From Psychrobacter aquimaris (GTDB taxonomy: Bacteria > Pseudomonadota > Gammaproteobacteria > Pseudomonadales > Moraxellaceae), in contig NZ_JABASR010000003.1 in the NCBI RefSeq assembly GCF_016107525.1, forward strand, positions 223,429-287,428: DNA of 64,000 nt. The letters run 5' to 3'. The number at the start of each line of letters is the position of its first letter. The stretch's first letter is position 1. The notes beneath the pieces were generated by a model that ran no database searches, had not been told where the DNA came from, and was given only the letters and a program-made list of their open reading frames with translations. Of the stretch, positions 18,593 through 28,993 are shown in pieces. The position numbers and the translations under genes were made by a program.

Positions 18593-19474
18593 CTAAGACA
18601 ATATCGCAAAAGACTGCCAAACCCCTTGCTGCTCAGGGTTCAATGCCGGTACATCACCCAAACGACGCCACGGCATATTACTACCATGAAAGTCACTGCC
18701 GATCGAGGTGACAAGATTGTGCTCAGCGATACTGCGATCAACCATTCTACGCGTGCTGATTGGTTCACTGGTCGCTGGCAGCTCACAGGCATCACCACCA
18801 AGATTAGCAAATTCCTCAATCAGCTTACGCACACGGGTGGCTGAAAGCTGATAGCGCGTAGGGTGCGCCAACACTGCCTTGCCACCACAAGCCTGAATCA
18901 GCTCAATCCCATGCTGCATCGTGAGCGCTTCGATTGCTACATAAGCGGGCTTATTATCTGCTAAATACTTATCAAAGGCTTTTTGTACCGTCTTGACTTC
19001 ACCGCGCTCAAACAATACTTGACCAATATGCGCACGCCCGACTGCTTGCGGATTGCCGCCAGCTTTATCAAGTACGGCTTGCCACAGCTCATCATAGTTA
19101 ATATCTAATAGCTCGCTGAGCTTTTCAGTGATTCGTTGACCACGAGTGGCGCGGCTATCCTGTAATTGCTGCAGCGTTGCATGCATTTTTTCGCGATCGG
19201 TAAAATCGAGCCCCAGCACATGGATGATTTTATTGGTTGATTTATTTTTGCCATAACCACCACTGAGCGTGTGCTCACAGCTTATCTCGACCCCATTAAT
19301 CAGCTGCATATCGCAGGCAATGGCAGCCGCACGCGCCTCATCAATTCCTGCCAGCGTATCGTGATCGGTCAATGCCAATACATTGACGCCGGCCGCATGG
19401 GCACGCTGTACTACTTCCGTTGGTGCATAAGTACCATCGGAGCAAGTACTGTGACAATGTAAATCGATTTTCAT
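18593..19474 (-). CDS. yciV: PHP-domain phosphoesterase (YciV/RNase AM family)
   Basis: 293 residues. The PHP metal site is visible as DLHCHSTCSDG at residues 4-14, LALTDHDTLAG near 36-46, a conserved H in LAHPTRY, and SDFHG near the end. This architecture is that of YciV-type proteins, which hydrolyse 3',5'-nucleoside bisphosphates and, in E. coli, trim short 5' RNA ends (RNase AM). The start at 19472-19474 is the only one that keeps the first metal motif. It diverges from yciB, its usual neighbour region in gammaproteobacteria. Confidence 0.9.
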   Translation of the reverse strand: MKIDLHCHSTCSDGTYAPTEVVQRAHAAGVNVLALTDHDTLAGIDEARAAAIACDMQLINGVEISCEHTLSGGYGKNKSTNKIIHVLGLDFTDREKMHATLQQLQDSRATRGQRITEKLSELLDINYDELWQAVLDKAGGNPQAVGRAHIGQVLFERGEVKTVQKAFDKYLADNKPAYVAIEALTMQHGIELIQACGGKAVLAHPTRYQLSATRVRKLIEEFANLGGDACELPATSEPISTRRMVDRSIAEHNLVTSIGSDFHGSNMPWRRLGDVPALNPEQQGVWQSFAILS

Positions 19475-19695
19475 AAGAGAAGCCTTAGCATTAAAAATTA
19501 AAAGTGTAGAAAATAAAAAATGAGCGCATTGGTAAGGAGCCGTTATATTTGGTAGTCGTCACGATTATGAGTCATAATAATCAGGTATTGCTACCCAAGC
19601 CCGTGATATAGCATGATTATCGTGTTGATTGCTTTTTTTTGGTGCAGTAGACGTGTAAACTACCCCATACGTTTTTGTCGGACATCCCCTTTGAT

Positions 19696-20247
19696 ATGAA
19701 AGCTTTATTAGACTTTATTCCCTTAATTGCCTTTTTTATTGCTGCTCGCTACAGTGGTATCCTAGCGGGGGCTGGTGCGTTGCTCATCGCCACCATCATC
19801 GTTTATGCCATTCATTTTATTCGCCAAAAAGGCACGTTTGATAAACAGCAATGGGTTGTCTTACTATTAACCATTTTGTTTTGTGGTGGTACTTTATTGT
19901 TGCGTGATGATATCTATCTGCGTTGGAAGTCACCTATTATCAACGGTATCTTTGCACTAACACTTTTGGTGAGTGCTGCGATTAATAAGCCACTGATGCA
20001 GCTAGCGATGAAAGATGTTTTTTTGCTTACGATGAGTGGCTGGAAAAAACTCACTCTCGCTTGGGCACTGTTTTTTGCCTTTATGGGTATACTGCATTAT
20101 ATCACAGCGTTTACGATGTCAGATGAGGCATGGATTAACTTTAAAACTTATGGCTGGATTCCGATTATGTTGGTATTCGTCATCGCCCAGTTTGCCGTAT
20201 TAAAAAAGCACCTCAACCCTGCGCTAACAGATAAAACCAGCAAATAA
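19696..20247 (+). CDS. yciB: YciB, intracellular septation/inner membrane protein
   Basis: 183 residues with five membrane helices, starting MKALLDFIPLIAFFIAARYS and containing WKSPIINGIFALTLLVSA and LAWALFFAFMGILHYITAF, as in E. coli YciB. The family supports cell envelope integrity and septation. A TTG at 19675 would add seven residues, but the ATG at 19696 agrees with the family N terminus. It is followed by yciI after 138 bp, an association also seen near the E. coli yci genes. Confidence 0.93.
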   Translation: MKALLDFIPLIAFFIAARYSGILAGAGALLIATIIVYAIHFIRQKGTFDKQQWVVLLLTILFCGGTLLLRDDIYLRWKSPIINGIFALTLLVSAAINKPLMQLAMKDVFLLTMSGWKKLTLAWALFFAFMGILHYITAFTMSDEAWINFKTYGWIPIMLVFVIAQFAVLKKHLNPALTDKTSK

Positions 20248-20385
20248 TACTCAATTCATCATTTTATAATATAGCCAATGCTATTTCTAAATGCCAATAG
20301 TGACAATCATTAATCGCAATTAGCTAGGGCGCATTGAGCAAAAAACTTTAAATTAATCATAATTTTTATTAATCGAGGAAGTCTC

Positions 20386-20715
20386 ATGTCCTTATTTGCC
20401 ATTATTGGTCATGACGTGGCTAATAGCAGCGCACAACGTCATATTACCCGCGCTGAACATGTCGAACGCTTGCAAGCTTTAGATCATGACAATCGACTGA
20501 TCATCGCTGGCCCAACACCCATCGAGCATGGCAAAGACGAGATGTCAGGCAGCTTGATTATTGCTGACTTTGACTCTGCAGAAGCAGCGCAAGCATGGGC
20601 AAACGATGAGCCTTACTTACGTGATGGCGTGTACAGTCACGTAGATATTAGACCCTTTATCCATACATTGCCGAAAGCTGATGACAACGCATCAGTTAAA
20701 GTAGCAAAATCGTGA
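20386..20715 (+). CDS. yciI: YciI-family protein
   Basis: 109 residues, a small ferredoxin-like (dimeric alpha-beta barrel) protein. Conserved features are HVERLQALDHDNRLIIAGP, with the H and D of the putative active site, and ANDEPYLRDGVYSHVDIRPF. YciI proteins resemble muconolactone isomerase; the biochemical role is not settled. The ATG has a GAGGAAG ribosome binding site. Its TGA overlaps the GTG start of the next gene (GTGA), so the two are translationally coupled. Confidence 0.9.
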   Translation: MSLFAIIGHDVANSSAQRHITRAEHVERLQALDHDNRLIIAGPTPIEHGKDEMSGSLIIADFDSAEAAQAWANDEPYLRDGVYSHVDIRPFIHTLPKADDNASVKVAKS

Positions 20716-21152
20716 ATCAGTGCCTATCTTTGTTAAAGAGTCGCTCTTATCAGCTTAGCATTGTTAGCGTGATTTTTATGGCGGCTGTTTCAGTACAGGC
20801 TGCGCCAACAGTGACGACTATCGATGTGGCTGATCCAGCCATCACGACACCCGTGCCAGCGCAACCCATACCGAACGCTCAACCAACAAAAAACTCAGTG
20901 ATGAATATCAGCGATACATTAGCGGCGCAATTACAACCATCTGAGAAGGCATTATCTGATGCCAATCAGCAACTTTTAAGCCGTAATGCACAGTTGCAGC
21001 GCGAGTTGAATGACTTGCAAACTCAAGTGAATGTTTTGGTCTACGAGAGCAAAGGTCAGATTTTTTTATACGGTGCATTCACGGTCTTAATCAGTTTATT
21101 GGTCGGTATTTTTGTTTCTTGGCTGGTGTTTGTCCGCCGTGAACGCTGGTAG
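20712..21152 (+). CDS. Exported coiled-coil protein with C-terminal membrane anchor
   Basis: 146 residues from a GTG at 20712 that overlaps the yciI stop by four bases. The N terminus is a signal peptide ending near VQAAP (residue 31). A proline/threonine-rich linker follows, then a coiled coil (ALSDANQQLLSRNAQLQREL with leucine spacing, about 80-112), and finally one membrane helix at 118-139 ending in VRRERW. The layout is that of an inner membrane protein with a periplasmic coiled coil. It resembles the SH3-and-anchor type, but without the SH3 domain. The function is unknown. Confidence 0.7.
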   Translation: MNQCLSLLKSRSYQLSIVSVIFMAAVSVQAAPTVTTIDVADPAITTPVPAQPIPNAQPTKNSVMNISDTLAAQLQPSEKALSDANQQLLSRNAQLQRELNDLQTQVNVLVYESKGQIFLYGAFTVLISLLVGIFVSWLVFVRRERW

Positions 21153-21196
21153 CTAGTACCACGCACTTTTTATTGATTTATCTTATGTGACTGTCT

Positions 21197-23293
21197 ATGT
21201 CTAAATCCACGTTCGAATCAAAAGATATTTATACATCTTCTTCTACGCCCTCTAAAAACACTCAGTTACTAAGCACCCACTCATCAAATATCACCCCTGC
21301 CAAGATTGATTGGCAGATGGATGATACTGGTAATATGGTGCCGGTCTCTGGAGAGTTTGGTGATGTATATTTCTCGCACGCTGATGGCTTAGCAGAGTCG
21401 CGTCATGTTTTTTTGGCACATAACCAACTGCCTGAACGACTGGCCAATCTTGCGCCAAAGCAATGCTTTACGATTGCTGAACTGGGCTTCGGTACTGGAC
21501 TGAATTTTCTTGCTACGTGGCAGCTATGGCAGCAGTTACGCGCACAAAATCCAAAGTTAGCAACTGCAAAACTGCATTTTATTAGCACTGAAAAGTTCCC
21601 GATACCCCTTGCCGACCTTACCCAAATACTAGCATTATGGGGACAGCGCGCGCCTGAATTGACAACACTGATCGAGCTATTGCTGGAGGCCTATCCGCCT
21701 CTTATCGCGGGTTGCCATCGTTTGAATTTCTTTGATGATAATTTGACCGTTGATATATGGTTGGGTGATGCTGCTGAGAGCTTAGCCAAACTGGCAAATA
21801 ACCCTTCTAGCTCGCATGCACCTTATGTTGACGCTTGGTTTTTAGATGGTTTTGCGCCCTCTTGCAATAGTACCTTGTGGGCGGATAGTATTTTTGCACA
21901 AATGCAGCGCTTATCATGCCCCAATACGACTGCTGCCACCTATAGCTGTGCCGGTATCGTCAAGCGTGCGCTACAAGATTGCGGCTTTCAGATTAAAAAA
22001 GTGAAAGGCTTTGGACGAAAGCGAGAAATGCTAACGGCGATCATGACTGACGCTGCAAAGCTAGAAGAGAGCAATAGCGACTCTACTGACCACACTTACA
22101 ATCAACCTGCTCATAACGCCCATAGCATTGTCATTGGTGCTGGCGTTTCAGGACTGCTAACCGCTTGGTCGCTAGCTAATCGTGGTATTCAAGTCACTTT
22201 GCTAGATAAATCAGCGCCTTTGGCGGGCGCATCAGGTAACCCTCGCGCCCTACTTGCACCCAAGATGACGCCCATTCATCATGTCGACGAACATTTGCAT
22301 ACCATAGGCTATCTCTATAGCAGTCGGCTATATCGACGCTTAAATATAGACGCTGAAAAATCAGGATTAGTGCCAATACTTGAACCAACAGGCGCTCTTG
22401 ATCTGCTTATGAAAGCCAACATTGGCACAGAGCAAATTGCTGATTATCCCGATGAGATGGCCACGACATTATCCTATGAGCAGGCGCAAAATGTCAGCGG
22501 GTTAAAAACACAGGATTTATCAGAGAATTTATATTTACCAAAGTCTGGCTTGGTCAATCCACAAGCATTAAAAGCTACTATCCTGATGCATCCGCTCATC
22601 CACTTTCAGCAAGTAGACGTTAAGAGTATTAGCGAAACAGAAGCAAGTGTTTGTATTGAAGGCAATAATCAGGATAAGCAGGCGATATCCATTAACGCTG
22701 ATAATGTGGTAATTTGTGCGGCTTTTGAGAGTCATCAGCTGGACAAGCGTATTTTTGATTGTCGTAAAATTCGCGGTCAGCTTTCTTGGTTTACGCCCAC
22801 AATCGAGCAGCTCAAAATTTTACCCAAAATACCACTTAAATACAGTGGCTACTGTGCGTTGTTTACCGCGCAAGCAGGCGATGGACAATTGAACACTGTT
22901 GTAGAAGAGCAACCTCAGTTTTTACTAGGCGCAAGCTTTATACGTAATGATACCGACATAGATATCCGCCAAGAAGAGCATCAGATTAGCCGCGAAAAAC
23001 TAGTGACTGCCATTCCCGAGATGGGCTCGGTCATTCCAACAGATCTCAGTTTGTGGCAAGGACGGGCGGGTATTCGCACGCAAACACCTGATTATCATCC
23101 CATCGTTGGCGTACTAGCAGACAGTAAACGAATTTGGGTGATGAGTGCCATGGGTGCTAAAGGGTATGCCATTGCGCCAATATGTGCCGAAGCGTTAACA
23201 GATATGATGTTAGGAGTATTTGCCCCCTTATCAACAGCGATGCTTGCGCGCCTGTCACCAAATCGCATACGCTTGCAGACACCGCTTACTTAA
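21197..23293 (+). CDS. mnmC: Bifunctional tRNA 5-methylaminomethyl-2-thiouridine synthesis protein MnmC
   Basis: 698 residues. The N-terminal half is the SAM-dependent methyltransferase (MnmC2) with [12 protein letters not shown] near residue 95 and [13 protein letters not shown] near 215. The C-terminal half is the FAD-dependent oxidoreductase (MnmC1) with [16 protein letters not shown] near 312 and [18 protein letters not shown] near 620. Together they convert cmnm5(s2)U to mnm5(s2)U at position 34 of certain tRNAs. A polar stretch of about 35 residues precedes the usual start region. The gene stands 44 bp after the coiled-coil gene and may belong to the same transcript. Confidence 0.95.
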   Translation: MSKSTFESKDIYTSSSTPSKNTQLLSTHSSNITPAKIDWQMDDTGNMVPVSGEFGDVYFSHADGLAESRHVFLAHNQLPERLANLAPKQCFTIAELGFGTGLNFLATWQLWQQLRAQNPKLATAKLHFISTEKFPIPLADLTQILALWGQRAPELTTLIELLLEAYPPLIAGCHRLNFFDDNLTVDIWLGDAAESLAKLANNPSSSHAPYVDAWFLDGFAPSCNSTLWADSIFAQMQRLSCPNTTAATYSCAGIVKRALQDCGFQIKKVKGFGRKREMLTAIMTDAAKLEESNSDSTDHTYNQPAHNAHSIVIGAGVSGLLTAWSLANRGIQVTLLDKSAPLAGASGNPRALLAPKMTPIHHVDEHLHTIGYLYSSRLYRRLNIDAEKSGLVPILEPTGALDLLMKANIGTEQIADYPDEMATTLSYEQAQNVSGLKTQDLSENLYLPKSGLVNPQALKATILMHPLIHFQQVDVKSISETEASVCIEGNNQDKQAISINADNVVICAAFESHQLDKRIFDCRKIRGQLSWFTPTIEQLKILPKIPLKYSGYCALFTAQAGDGQLNTVVEEQPQFLLGASFIRNDTDIDIRQEEHQISREKLVTAIPEMGSVIPTDLSLWQGRAGIRTQTPDYHPIVGVLADSKRIWVMSAMGAKGYAIAPICAEALTDMMLGVFAPLSTAMLARLSPNRIRLQTPLT

Positions 23294-23466
23294 AAAATTT
23301 TAGTCAAAGGTTTAGTGTCTGTCAAACATTAGAGCTGCTGCTCGCTAAAATCGCACCAAAAATTGACTTTCCAGTGTCAGAGTCGTTTGACGTTGAATGG
23401 GAAATTATTGATCTTAATTGTAGATGGTTTTACGTGATTTACTATGTTTAAATAAAAGCTCTACCA

Positions 23467-24105
23467 ATGGATAGCCGTATTATTATGAAAGTCTATGCTC
23501 TTACAGTTGCAAAATCAAAACCGTATTTTCAGGTTGTTACTGCTATTTTTTTGAGTATCTCACTATTGAGTGCTTGCCAAAAAACACCAGAGCCTGAGAC
23601 AGACAATGAGAGACCTCCAGAAGTAGCACTACAATCAACACCTGTGACCTCTAACATCAATACGCCTACCGTTGCTGATGAAGCAGGAAATACCGCTGAA
23701 ACTACTAGCCCAGAACCAGATGTGAGCTTAACTGAGCTAGAAAATGACCTTGGTGCAACAGACTCGGCAGCAAACAATACTGCCCCAGCACCAAATCCAG
23801 AACAAGCCATTAAAGGCGCGCAAATTACTGATGTCCGTTATAAAAATGCGGCTGGTGAATCACTCTCTGTCGTTTTTGAAACCTCAGCAGCAGGCGTACT
23901 CAATGCTATCGTTACCCTACCCAATAAACCAAAAATGACACTAAGCGCACCAGAAGGTCAAGGTAACAACCCGACTTATCGATCAACCGATGGCAGTATC
24001 CAACTGGTCAGTCATGCGGGCGGTGGCAGTATTGATTTTATTAAAAATAATAAAGTCACTAGCTTTGATGCAGTCAGTGCCGAAGCAGAAGTCATCACTG
24101 AGTAA
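23467..24105 (+). CDS. Lipoprotein with MliC-like C-terminal domain (tentative)
   Basis: 212 residues, or 206 from the second ATG at 23485. The lipobox is SLLSAC. About 95 residues of acidic, threonine/proline-rich linker follow (PEPETDNERPPEVALQS and so on). The C-terminal 90 residues form a beta-rich domain: ITDVRYKNAAGESLSVVFET, then VTLPNKPKMTLSAPEGQG, then YRSTDGSIQLVSHAGGGSI. The strand pattern with a tail reading out as a short barrel resembles MliC-type lysozyme inhibitors, but the typical cysteine pair is missing, so this is only a suggestion. A strong terminator follows. Confidence 0.65.
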   Translation: MDSRIIMKVYALTVAKSKPYFQVVTAIFLSISLLSACQKTPEPETDNERPPEVALQSTPVTSNINTPTVADEAGNTAETTSPEPDVSLTELENDLGATDSAANNTAPAPNPEQAIKGAQITDVRYKNAAGESLSVVFETSAAGVLNAIVTLPNKPKMTLSAPEGQGNNPTYRSTDGSIQLVSHAGGGSIDFIKNNKVTSFDAVSAEAEVITE

Positions 24106-24162
24106 TTAATTAAAAAATACAACTTAAAATCTTTTAAAAAGTTACGTAACAGAAATCTCTTA

Positions 24163-24213
24163 AGCATTAAAAAGGCGGCAAATATTTATGGTATTTGCCG
24201 CCTTTTTAATGCT
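24163..24213. terminator. Long bidirectional intrinsic terminator
   Basis: A perfect 22-bp stem (arms 24163-24184 and 24192-24213) with a seven-base loop lies between convergent genes. The core GGCGGCAAATA pairs with TATTTGCCGCC, and T runs lie on either strand within the arms. Confidence 0.93.
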
Positions 24214-24225
24214 ATTAACTTTTCT

Positions 24226-24894
24226 CTATCCAAATCCAGTTACTTTTCCAAACAGACTGACCAGCCAACTGATTACTGCCCACAGTCCCCAACCAACCAC
24301 CACAATAACGATTAATCCCAACAGATCAGGAATGTGCAAATACAACCACGCAACGATTGGATTGCGCCAAAAGTGACTTTGCTGCTGTTGGTCTTCTAGC
24401 GATTGATGCAAAAACGGCCGATCCATGTGCATCGTTTCAGTAATGCCATATTCATCGTGCAGATGCTCATGCACGATGCCTAAGGTCTTACGACTGGGGC
24501 GAATAAAAATATCAAGCAGCGTCCCAATACCCGGTATGATACCAACGACCATATCAATGAGTGCCAGTCTGACGGCAGGCGTCATTTTATGTGCTGGCAC
24601 CCCCAGCTGACGCCCTAATATAAAAGCATAGCTGGTTAAAGCCAGTCCTGCTAAATCTCCTGCCAGCGGAATCGTCGAAAGCGCCGCATCAGCACCCATG
24701 CCTTGTTTGGTAAAAGGCACACGTACCAGCGAATCCATCGTATTAGCAAACTTAGCTAATTTACGCTCGGTGGCGATCACTTGTTCGCGTGTTAGCCCAT
24801 GCTCAGTCAGCTTTGCTTGGTAATCTATGACAGATGCATTGGCATCAGAATTCCTTTTCGCTTTTGACTTTGAGAGCTTCTTAAAGTTATCCAT
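24226..24894 (-). CDS. DUF4112-family membrane protein
   Basis: 222 residues from the ATG at 24892-24894, which lies inside the end of ubiA (ATGGATAA overlap of eight bases), so translation is coupled. The DUF4112 core is [20 protein letters not shown], followed by [20 protein letters not shown] and [20 protein letters not shown]. Two or three hydrophobic segments lie there and another near 195-222. The family has no established function. The frame extends 13 codons further upstream, but that start would lie deeper in ubiA. Confidence 0.83.
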   Translation of the reverse strand: MDNFKKLSKSKAKRNSDANASVIDYQAKLTEHGLTREQVIATERKLAKFANTMDSLVRVPFTKQGMGADAALSTIPLAGDLAGLALTSYAFILGRQLGVPAHKMTPAVRLALIDMVVGIIPGIGTLLDIFIRPSRKTLGIVHEHLHDEYGITETMHMDRPFLHQSLEDQQQQSHFWRNPIVAWLYLHIPDLLGLIVIVVVGWGLWAVISWLVSLFGKVTGFG

Positions 24895-25804
24895 TAAAAG
24901 TCGTCCATAGACAAGCGATTGCGATGAGAGCAAAGATATAACGCCCTACCCATATATTGGCTAAAAACGCCTGAAAACAGGCTCTAGCATTACGAGTAGC
25001 ACAAGTGCTGTTCTGTTTAGCAAACATCATCGCAACTAACGCCAAGCCAAATACTGGCGTCACGCCTAAGCTTGTCGGTGCAAAGTAATGCCAAATGACC
25101 GCACCCATAATAAGCAAAAATAATGTTTGTAGCAGCGAGATAATAATCACATCATAGCGACCAAATAATATCGCCGTTGATTTGACTCCAATTTTTAAAT
25201 CATCCTCACGGTCAGCCATAGCGTACTGGGTATCATAAGCCACGGTCCAACACATATAAGCGACAAATAACAGCCAACACCAAATATCAGGCGCGCCTTG
25301 TATCGCTACATACGCCATCGGTATTGCCCAACCAAAAGCGGCGGCTAAAAACACTTGCGGCAAATGGGTAAAACGCTTCATGAATGGATAAATAAACGCC
25401 AATAGCACTGCACCAAGCGACCAGTAAAATACCGCAATTGGCAAAAAGAACAGCAAGCCGGCACTGAGTAATACCAATATTAAAAAAGCAGCGATTGCTT
25501 CTTTAGCAGACAGACGTCCATCAGCTAATGGACGTCCTTTCGTGCGAGTCACATGACCATCGACCTTACGATCGGCAAAATCATTGATCGCGCAACCTGC
25601 CGCCCGCATAAAAATCGCGCCAAGGGCAAATATTACCCATACTTTAAGGCTAGGTAGACCTGCCATCACCCCTTGCTGTTGCGCCTGACCCATCGCCGCC
25701 AACATCACGCCCCATAGCGTTGGCCATAGCAATAGCTCAATACCTACTGGCTTATCAAAGCGCGTCAGCTGCAGGTAGGCGTGTAGTTTGTCATTGAATG
25801 TCAT
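24887..25804 (-). CDS. ubiA: 4-hydroxybenzoate octaprenyltransferase
   Basis: 305 residues, eight or nine membrane helices. The first aspartate-rich motif is [20 protein letters not shown] (about residues 73-92) and the second is [12 protein letters not shown] (about 191-202). Both bind the Mg-prenyl diphosphate. The enzyme attaches the polyprenyl tail to 4-hydroxybenzoate in ubiquinone synthesis. The ATG start at 25802-25804 gives the family N terminus ([20 protein letters not shown]). UbiC does not lie next to it in this window. Confidence 0.95.
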   Translation of the reverse strand: MTFNDKLHAYLQLTRFDKPVGIELLLWPTLWGVMLAAMGQAQQQGVMAGLPSLKVWVIFALGAIFMRAAGCAINDFADRKVDGHVTRTKGRPLADGRLSAKEAIAAFLILVLLSAGLLFFLPIAVFYWSLGAVLLAFIYPFMKRFTHLPQVFLAAAFGWAIPMAYVAIQGAPDIWCWLLFVAYMCWTVAYDTQYAMADREDDLKIGVKSTAILFGRYDVIIISLLQTLFLLIMGAVIWHYFAPTSLGVTPVFGLALVAMMFAKQNSTCATRNARACFQAFLANIWVGRYIFALIAIACLWTTFNG

Positions 25805-25893
25805 GGTATTTTAATTATCACTGATAGAATATTCTGTATGCGTATTTTCATAAATCTCTGAAAACTACTAGATTGCATTAATAAATTGACGAA

Positions 25894-26136
25894 CTAATGA
25901 ATTTGTTGCCACAATTTATTTGCTTCGATGAGCGATAGCTCAGGATATTGCTTGCGTAAGGCTTTAATGGCAGGAATTTTGTCTTTTTGTACGGCTTGTT
26001 GACGCAAAAAGGCCAAATAATCTTCAGGACGACTGAACTCTTTTAAACGGGCTTCCAGCCTTAATATTCGGGTGCGCAAAATGATATTTATTAATAATAA
26101 CCCTGCACCCATGATCCAAATAATTAGCGTCGACAT
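25894..26136 (-). CDS. Small membrane protein with a ribosomal L7/L12-CTD-like tail
   Basis: 80 residues. One membrane helix (3-20) is followed by a short charged coiled segment (ILRLEARLKEF) and then DKIPAIKALRKQYPELSLIEANKLWQ. That last part follows the pattern of the L7/L12 C-terminal domain (KIxVIKxVRexTgLgLKEAKdLV). Single-helix proteins with such a tail exist in several bacteria; their role is unknown. It lies 89 bp upstream of ubiA on the same strand. Confidence 0.65.
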   Translation of the reverse strand: MSTLIIWIMGAGLLLINIILRTRILRLEARLKEFSRPEDYLAFLRQQAVQKDKIPAIKALRKQYPELSLIEANKLWQQIH

Positions 26137-26233
26137 TCCCTGCTCCTAAATCCAATCATTCTCAATTTTGCAAACATAAACTTGCTAACTGCATATGCTA
26201 ACTCAGCGCACTCATTAGTATAAAAAACAGCCA

Positions 26234-27154
26234 TCAAACAAAATAACCATCAAAGCGTACGGCTTCATTATGCCAGCTCTCACTTGGTTGTTGATGCGCA
26301 AGTAACGGCGCAAATTGCGGACGCTTAACGACCACACGCCCCTGTGTTTGTGTGTTTTGTCCGTTTTGACGGACTACTGCTTGCGCACTTTGTAGCAACT
26401 GTTTTTCTTGTTCTAGCGTTGGTGGGCTAGCCAATTGGTGTAATGCTTGCATATGCTTGCCCACTTTAGCACCTTTACCCGTTTTGCTATCTTGGTAACT
26501 GTCTTCCGGAAACATAGGGTCCAGATACACCACATCAATTGTTTTCGTATCTACTTCTTTAGTGTCATCTATTGTATCAGCTGCTAGAGTTGCAAAATAA
26601 CCAAGCGCATCAGTATTGATAATATGCAGACGGCTCATCAGCTTTTGCCAATTTGCTAGCCCACTCATACGCTGCTGCTCTACTAACAATAACAATGCCA
26701 TCAAGGGCTGCTGCTCGAGCATAATGACCTGTGCACCCGTACTGGCTAATATCAAACTGTCATGACCAAAGCCTGCTGTGGCATCGATAACATGACTATC
26801 CGATGTTATTTTAGCAGCTTGTAATAATAATTCAGACTTACGCCCCGCGCTCACCACACGGCGTTGCAGCTTATCCCATTCTGGTGCAACGCTTAACCCA
26901 TCGCTCAGCCATGATAGCTTGTTTTTTTCATCCAACAGCAATATAGGTTGGGTAGCTGTCTGACTTATTTGCTGGCGACGTTTTTGACTGAGCTTATCGG
27001 TAAACAGCTCAGTGTCTAAAATGATGGGTAGTTGATAGGTAGTTATCAGCGCTTGTATGCCTGCGACCTGACTATGCTGCGACTCGCTGACATAGCATAG
27101 TTGGCAGTGCATAATATTACTACTCTCTTTGAACCCTTGGCGTGAAGCGGTCAT
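26234..27154 (-). CDS. rsmJ: 16S rRNA (guanine(1516)-N(2))-methyltransferase
   Basis: 306 residues. The SAM-binding motif is VIDATAGFGHDSLILASTG (near 119-137), preceded by RKSELLLQAA. The catalytic segment is VVYLDPMFPEDSY, followed by the family-specific KVGKHMQALHQLA. It methylates G1516 in helix 45 of 16S rRNA. Two ATGs are possible: 27154 with AGGAAAG upstream (chosen) and 27112 with AAGAGAG. It is followed by uppP after 47 bp on the same strand. Confidence 0.92.
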   Translation of the reverse strand: MTASRQGFKESSNIMHCQLCYVSESQHSQVAGIQALITTYQLPIILDTELFTDKLSQKRRQQISQTATQPILLLDEKNKLSWLSDGLSVAPEWDKLQRRVVSAGRKSELLLQAAKITSDSHVIDATAGFGHDSLILASTGAQVIMLEQQPLMALLLLVEQQRMSGLANWQKLMSRLHIINTDALGYFATLAADTIDDTKEVDTKTIDVVYLDPMFPEDSYQDSKTGKGAKVGKHMQALHQLASPPTLEQEKQLLQSAQAVVRQNGQNTQTQGRVVVKRPQFAPLLAHQQPSESWHNEAVRFDGYFV

Positions 27155-27201
27155 CTCTACTTTCCTATTCGCGGCTTATAGACCCATTCCTACAATCGGC
27201 T

Positions 27202-28044
27202 CTAGCCTGCCATTTGATAACCAAAGCCCCAAGCCGCTATTAATACAATAACGCCAGTAATAATGCGTAACCACGCAAATATTTTAAAATCACGACGACT
27301 GACCCATTCTACTAGCAAACGGATACAGAGTAAGGCAACGATAAATGACACCACCGTACCTATACCTAATACCAGCCAATCCTCGCTATTGGTCAATACA
27401 TCATGATGCTTCAGCAAATCCAATAATGCCGCGCCCATGATGACTGGAATACCCAAAAAGAAAGAAAATTCAGCGGAAGCTTTACGTGAGACACCGAGCC
27501 ATAGCGCACCAATAATCGTCGCGCCTGAGCGCGATGTTCCCGGTATCAATGCCAGACATTGAAACAGACCTATCATCAAGGCTGTTTTTAGACCCACATC
27601 CTCAGCTTCTTGCGCAATAATCGTTTTAGGGCGATTTTCTACATAGAATATCAATAAACCACCGATAATCAGCATAATTGCCACGACGATGGGATTAAAT
27701 AAATATGATTTAATCTCATCAGCGAAGGTAAAACCAACGATCATCACTGGAATAGTCGCCACAATTAAGCTAAGTCCAAGCTGTCTTGGATTACTCATGC
27801 CTTCAGCTTTGCCTGTCAGCAAACCCATAAGCGCTTGCCATAGTCTGCCCCAATAATCATAAATGACCGCTAAAATAGCACCAAGCTGCACCACCACCAC
27901 AAACAAATCAACTTTTTCTTTGGTCCAAAAGTCCATCAAATCCGCTGATAAAATCAAGTAGCCAGTGCTAGAGATGGGTAAAAATTCAGTGATACCTTCA
28001 ACGATACCCATGATGACAGCTTGAATTAATAAAATGATATCCAC
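27202..28044 (-). CDS. uppP: Undecaprenyl-diphosphatase (BacA/UppP)
   Basis: 280 residues, eight or so membrane helices. The catalytic motifs are EGITEFLPISSTGYLIL (15-31) and PGTSRSGATIIGAL (near 168), the two re-entrant loops of the family. It recycles undecaprenyl diphosphate to the monophosphate for peptidoglycan and O-antigen synthesis, and over-expression confers bacitracin resistance in known cases. The start codon is GTG (28042-28044), supported by AGGAAAG five bases upstream. Confidence 0.95.
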   Translation of the reverse strand: MDIILLIQAVIMGIVEGITEFLPISSTGYLILSADLMDFWTKEKVDLFVVVVQLGAILAVIYDYWGRLWQALMGLLTGKAEGMSNPRQLGLSLIVATIPVMIVGFTFADEIKSYLFNPIVVAIMLIIGGLLIFYVENRPKTIIAQEAEDVGLKTALMIGLFQCLALIPGTSRSGATIIGALWLGVSRKASAEFSFFLGIPVIMGAALLDLLKHHDVLTNSEDWLVLGIGTVVSFIVALLCIRLLVEWVSRRDFKIFAWLRIITGVIVLIAAWGFGYQMAG

Positions 28045-28123
28045 GATGGCTTTCCTAAATATGAACCTGTTGGTTAATACCGTTTTTAGAGTATTTTTTT
28101 ATTTTATATATCGCTGACGATGG

Positions 28124-28810
28124 CTACGCTTTACCTTGCTCTTTCAGTGTTTTCCACGCTTGATTGCGAAGATACTTTGGTAAAGCTTGCGAGGCTTCTG
28201 TGCCGCCTATCGCCATAAATTGAGCAACACCAAGCTGCCCTATCACAGTAGCGTCAGGGTGAATATCTGCCTGAATTATCTGACCGTCATGTAATGTTAA
28301 TAGCGGCGCACCATTACCAGCGATAGGAATATTAAGCACCGTCTGGCTGTCATAATCGAGCAACTGCTCGGTATCTTCGCCATTTTCTTGATTAACTGCC
28401 TGCATAAGGCTATCTATTAGCACATATTGCCCAAAATAAACTTGCTGCATACGCGCATCAAGGGCGCTATACACTTCGGTCAAACCATATTTTTGATACG
28501 CCGCTTGCGCAATCACTTGTAGGCTTGAGACCCCCACACAAGGAATATCATGGGCGACAGACAACGCTTGTACCACTGCCGTATTAATTCTTATGCCGCT
28601 AAATGCACCAGGGCCGCGGTTAAATATCAAGGCTTGTAAATCAGCAAGGTTGAGCTTAGCCTCAAACAAAGCGGCGTCAATCATCGGCAGAATTTGCTGG
28701 GTTTGCTGGCGTTTACCCGTCTCCGTATGACTCGATAGCACTTGACCACTGGCATCTAAAATCGCGATCGAACACTGATCAAACACGGTATCCATTGCTA
28801 AAAACATCAT
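28124..28810 (-). CDS. tsaB: tRNA threonylcarbamoyladenosine biosynthesis protein TsaB
   Basis: 228 residues. The ASKHA-type start FLAMDTVFDQCSIAIL and the family motif FNRGPGAFSGIRI (near 62-74) identify TsaB, the scaffold partner of TsaD/TsaE in making t6A37 of ANN-decoding tRNAs. There are two in-frame ATGs side by side at the start. The C terminus ends PKYLRNQAWK, as in other members. The 79-bp gap to uppP suggests possible co-transcription. Confidence 0.92.
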   Translation of the reverse strand: MMFLAMDTVFDQCSIAILDASGQVLSSHTETGKRQQTQQILPMIDAALFEAKLNLADLQALIFNRGPGAFSGIRINTAVVQALSVAHDIPCVGVSSLQVIAQAAYQKYGLTEVYSALDARMQQVYFGQYVLIDSLMQAVNQENGEDTEQLLDYDSQTVLNIPIAGNGAPLLTLHDGQIIQADIHPDATVIGQLGVAQFMAIGGTEASQALPKYLRNQAWKTLKEQGKA

Positions 28811-28936
28811 AAACTCGGCCTATTCGCTTAGCATTATAAAACAGCGCCTATCATAGCATTTAGGATAGGCAAATTTTATTAATTTCTAAATTTTCATACT
28901 TAATCCATCAATATTTATTAGAACACGACAGACGTG

Positions 28937-28971
28937 AAAAACCCCAAAGCGACTTGCGCCTCGGGGTTTTT
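28937..28971 (-). terminator. Intrinsic terminator, probably of ffh
   Basis: AAAAACCCC pairs with GGGGTTTTT, and an inner GCG/CGC pair lies in the loop region. It has T runs on both sides. On the minus strand it is the first terminator after the ffh stop but lies about 220 bp away, because the 174-bp element at 28994-29167 sits between them. Confidence 0.8.
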
Positions 28972-28993
28972 ATTAACAACTGCTTATTAATAC

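Noticed and set aside
23182..23451. An 89-codon frame overlapping the mnmC end
   Set aside because: It overlaps mnmC in another frame for its first third and resembles no protein; the remainder is AT-rich spacer.
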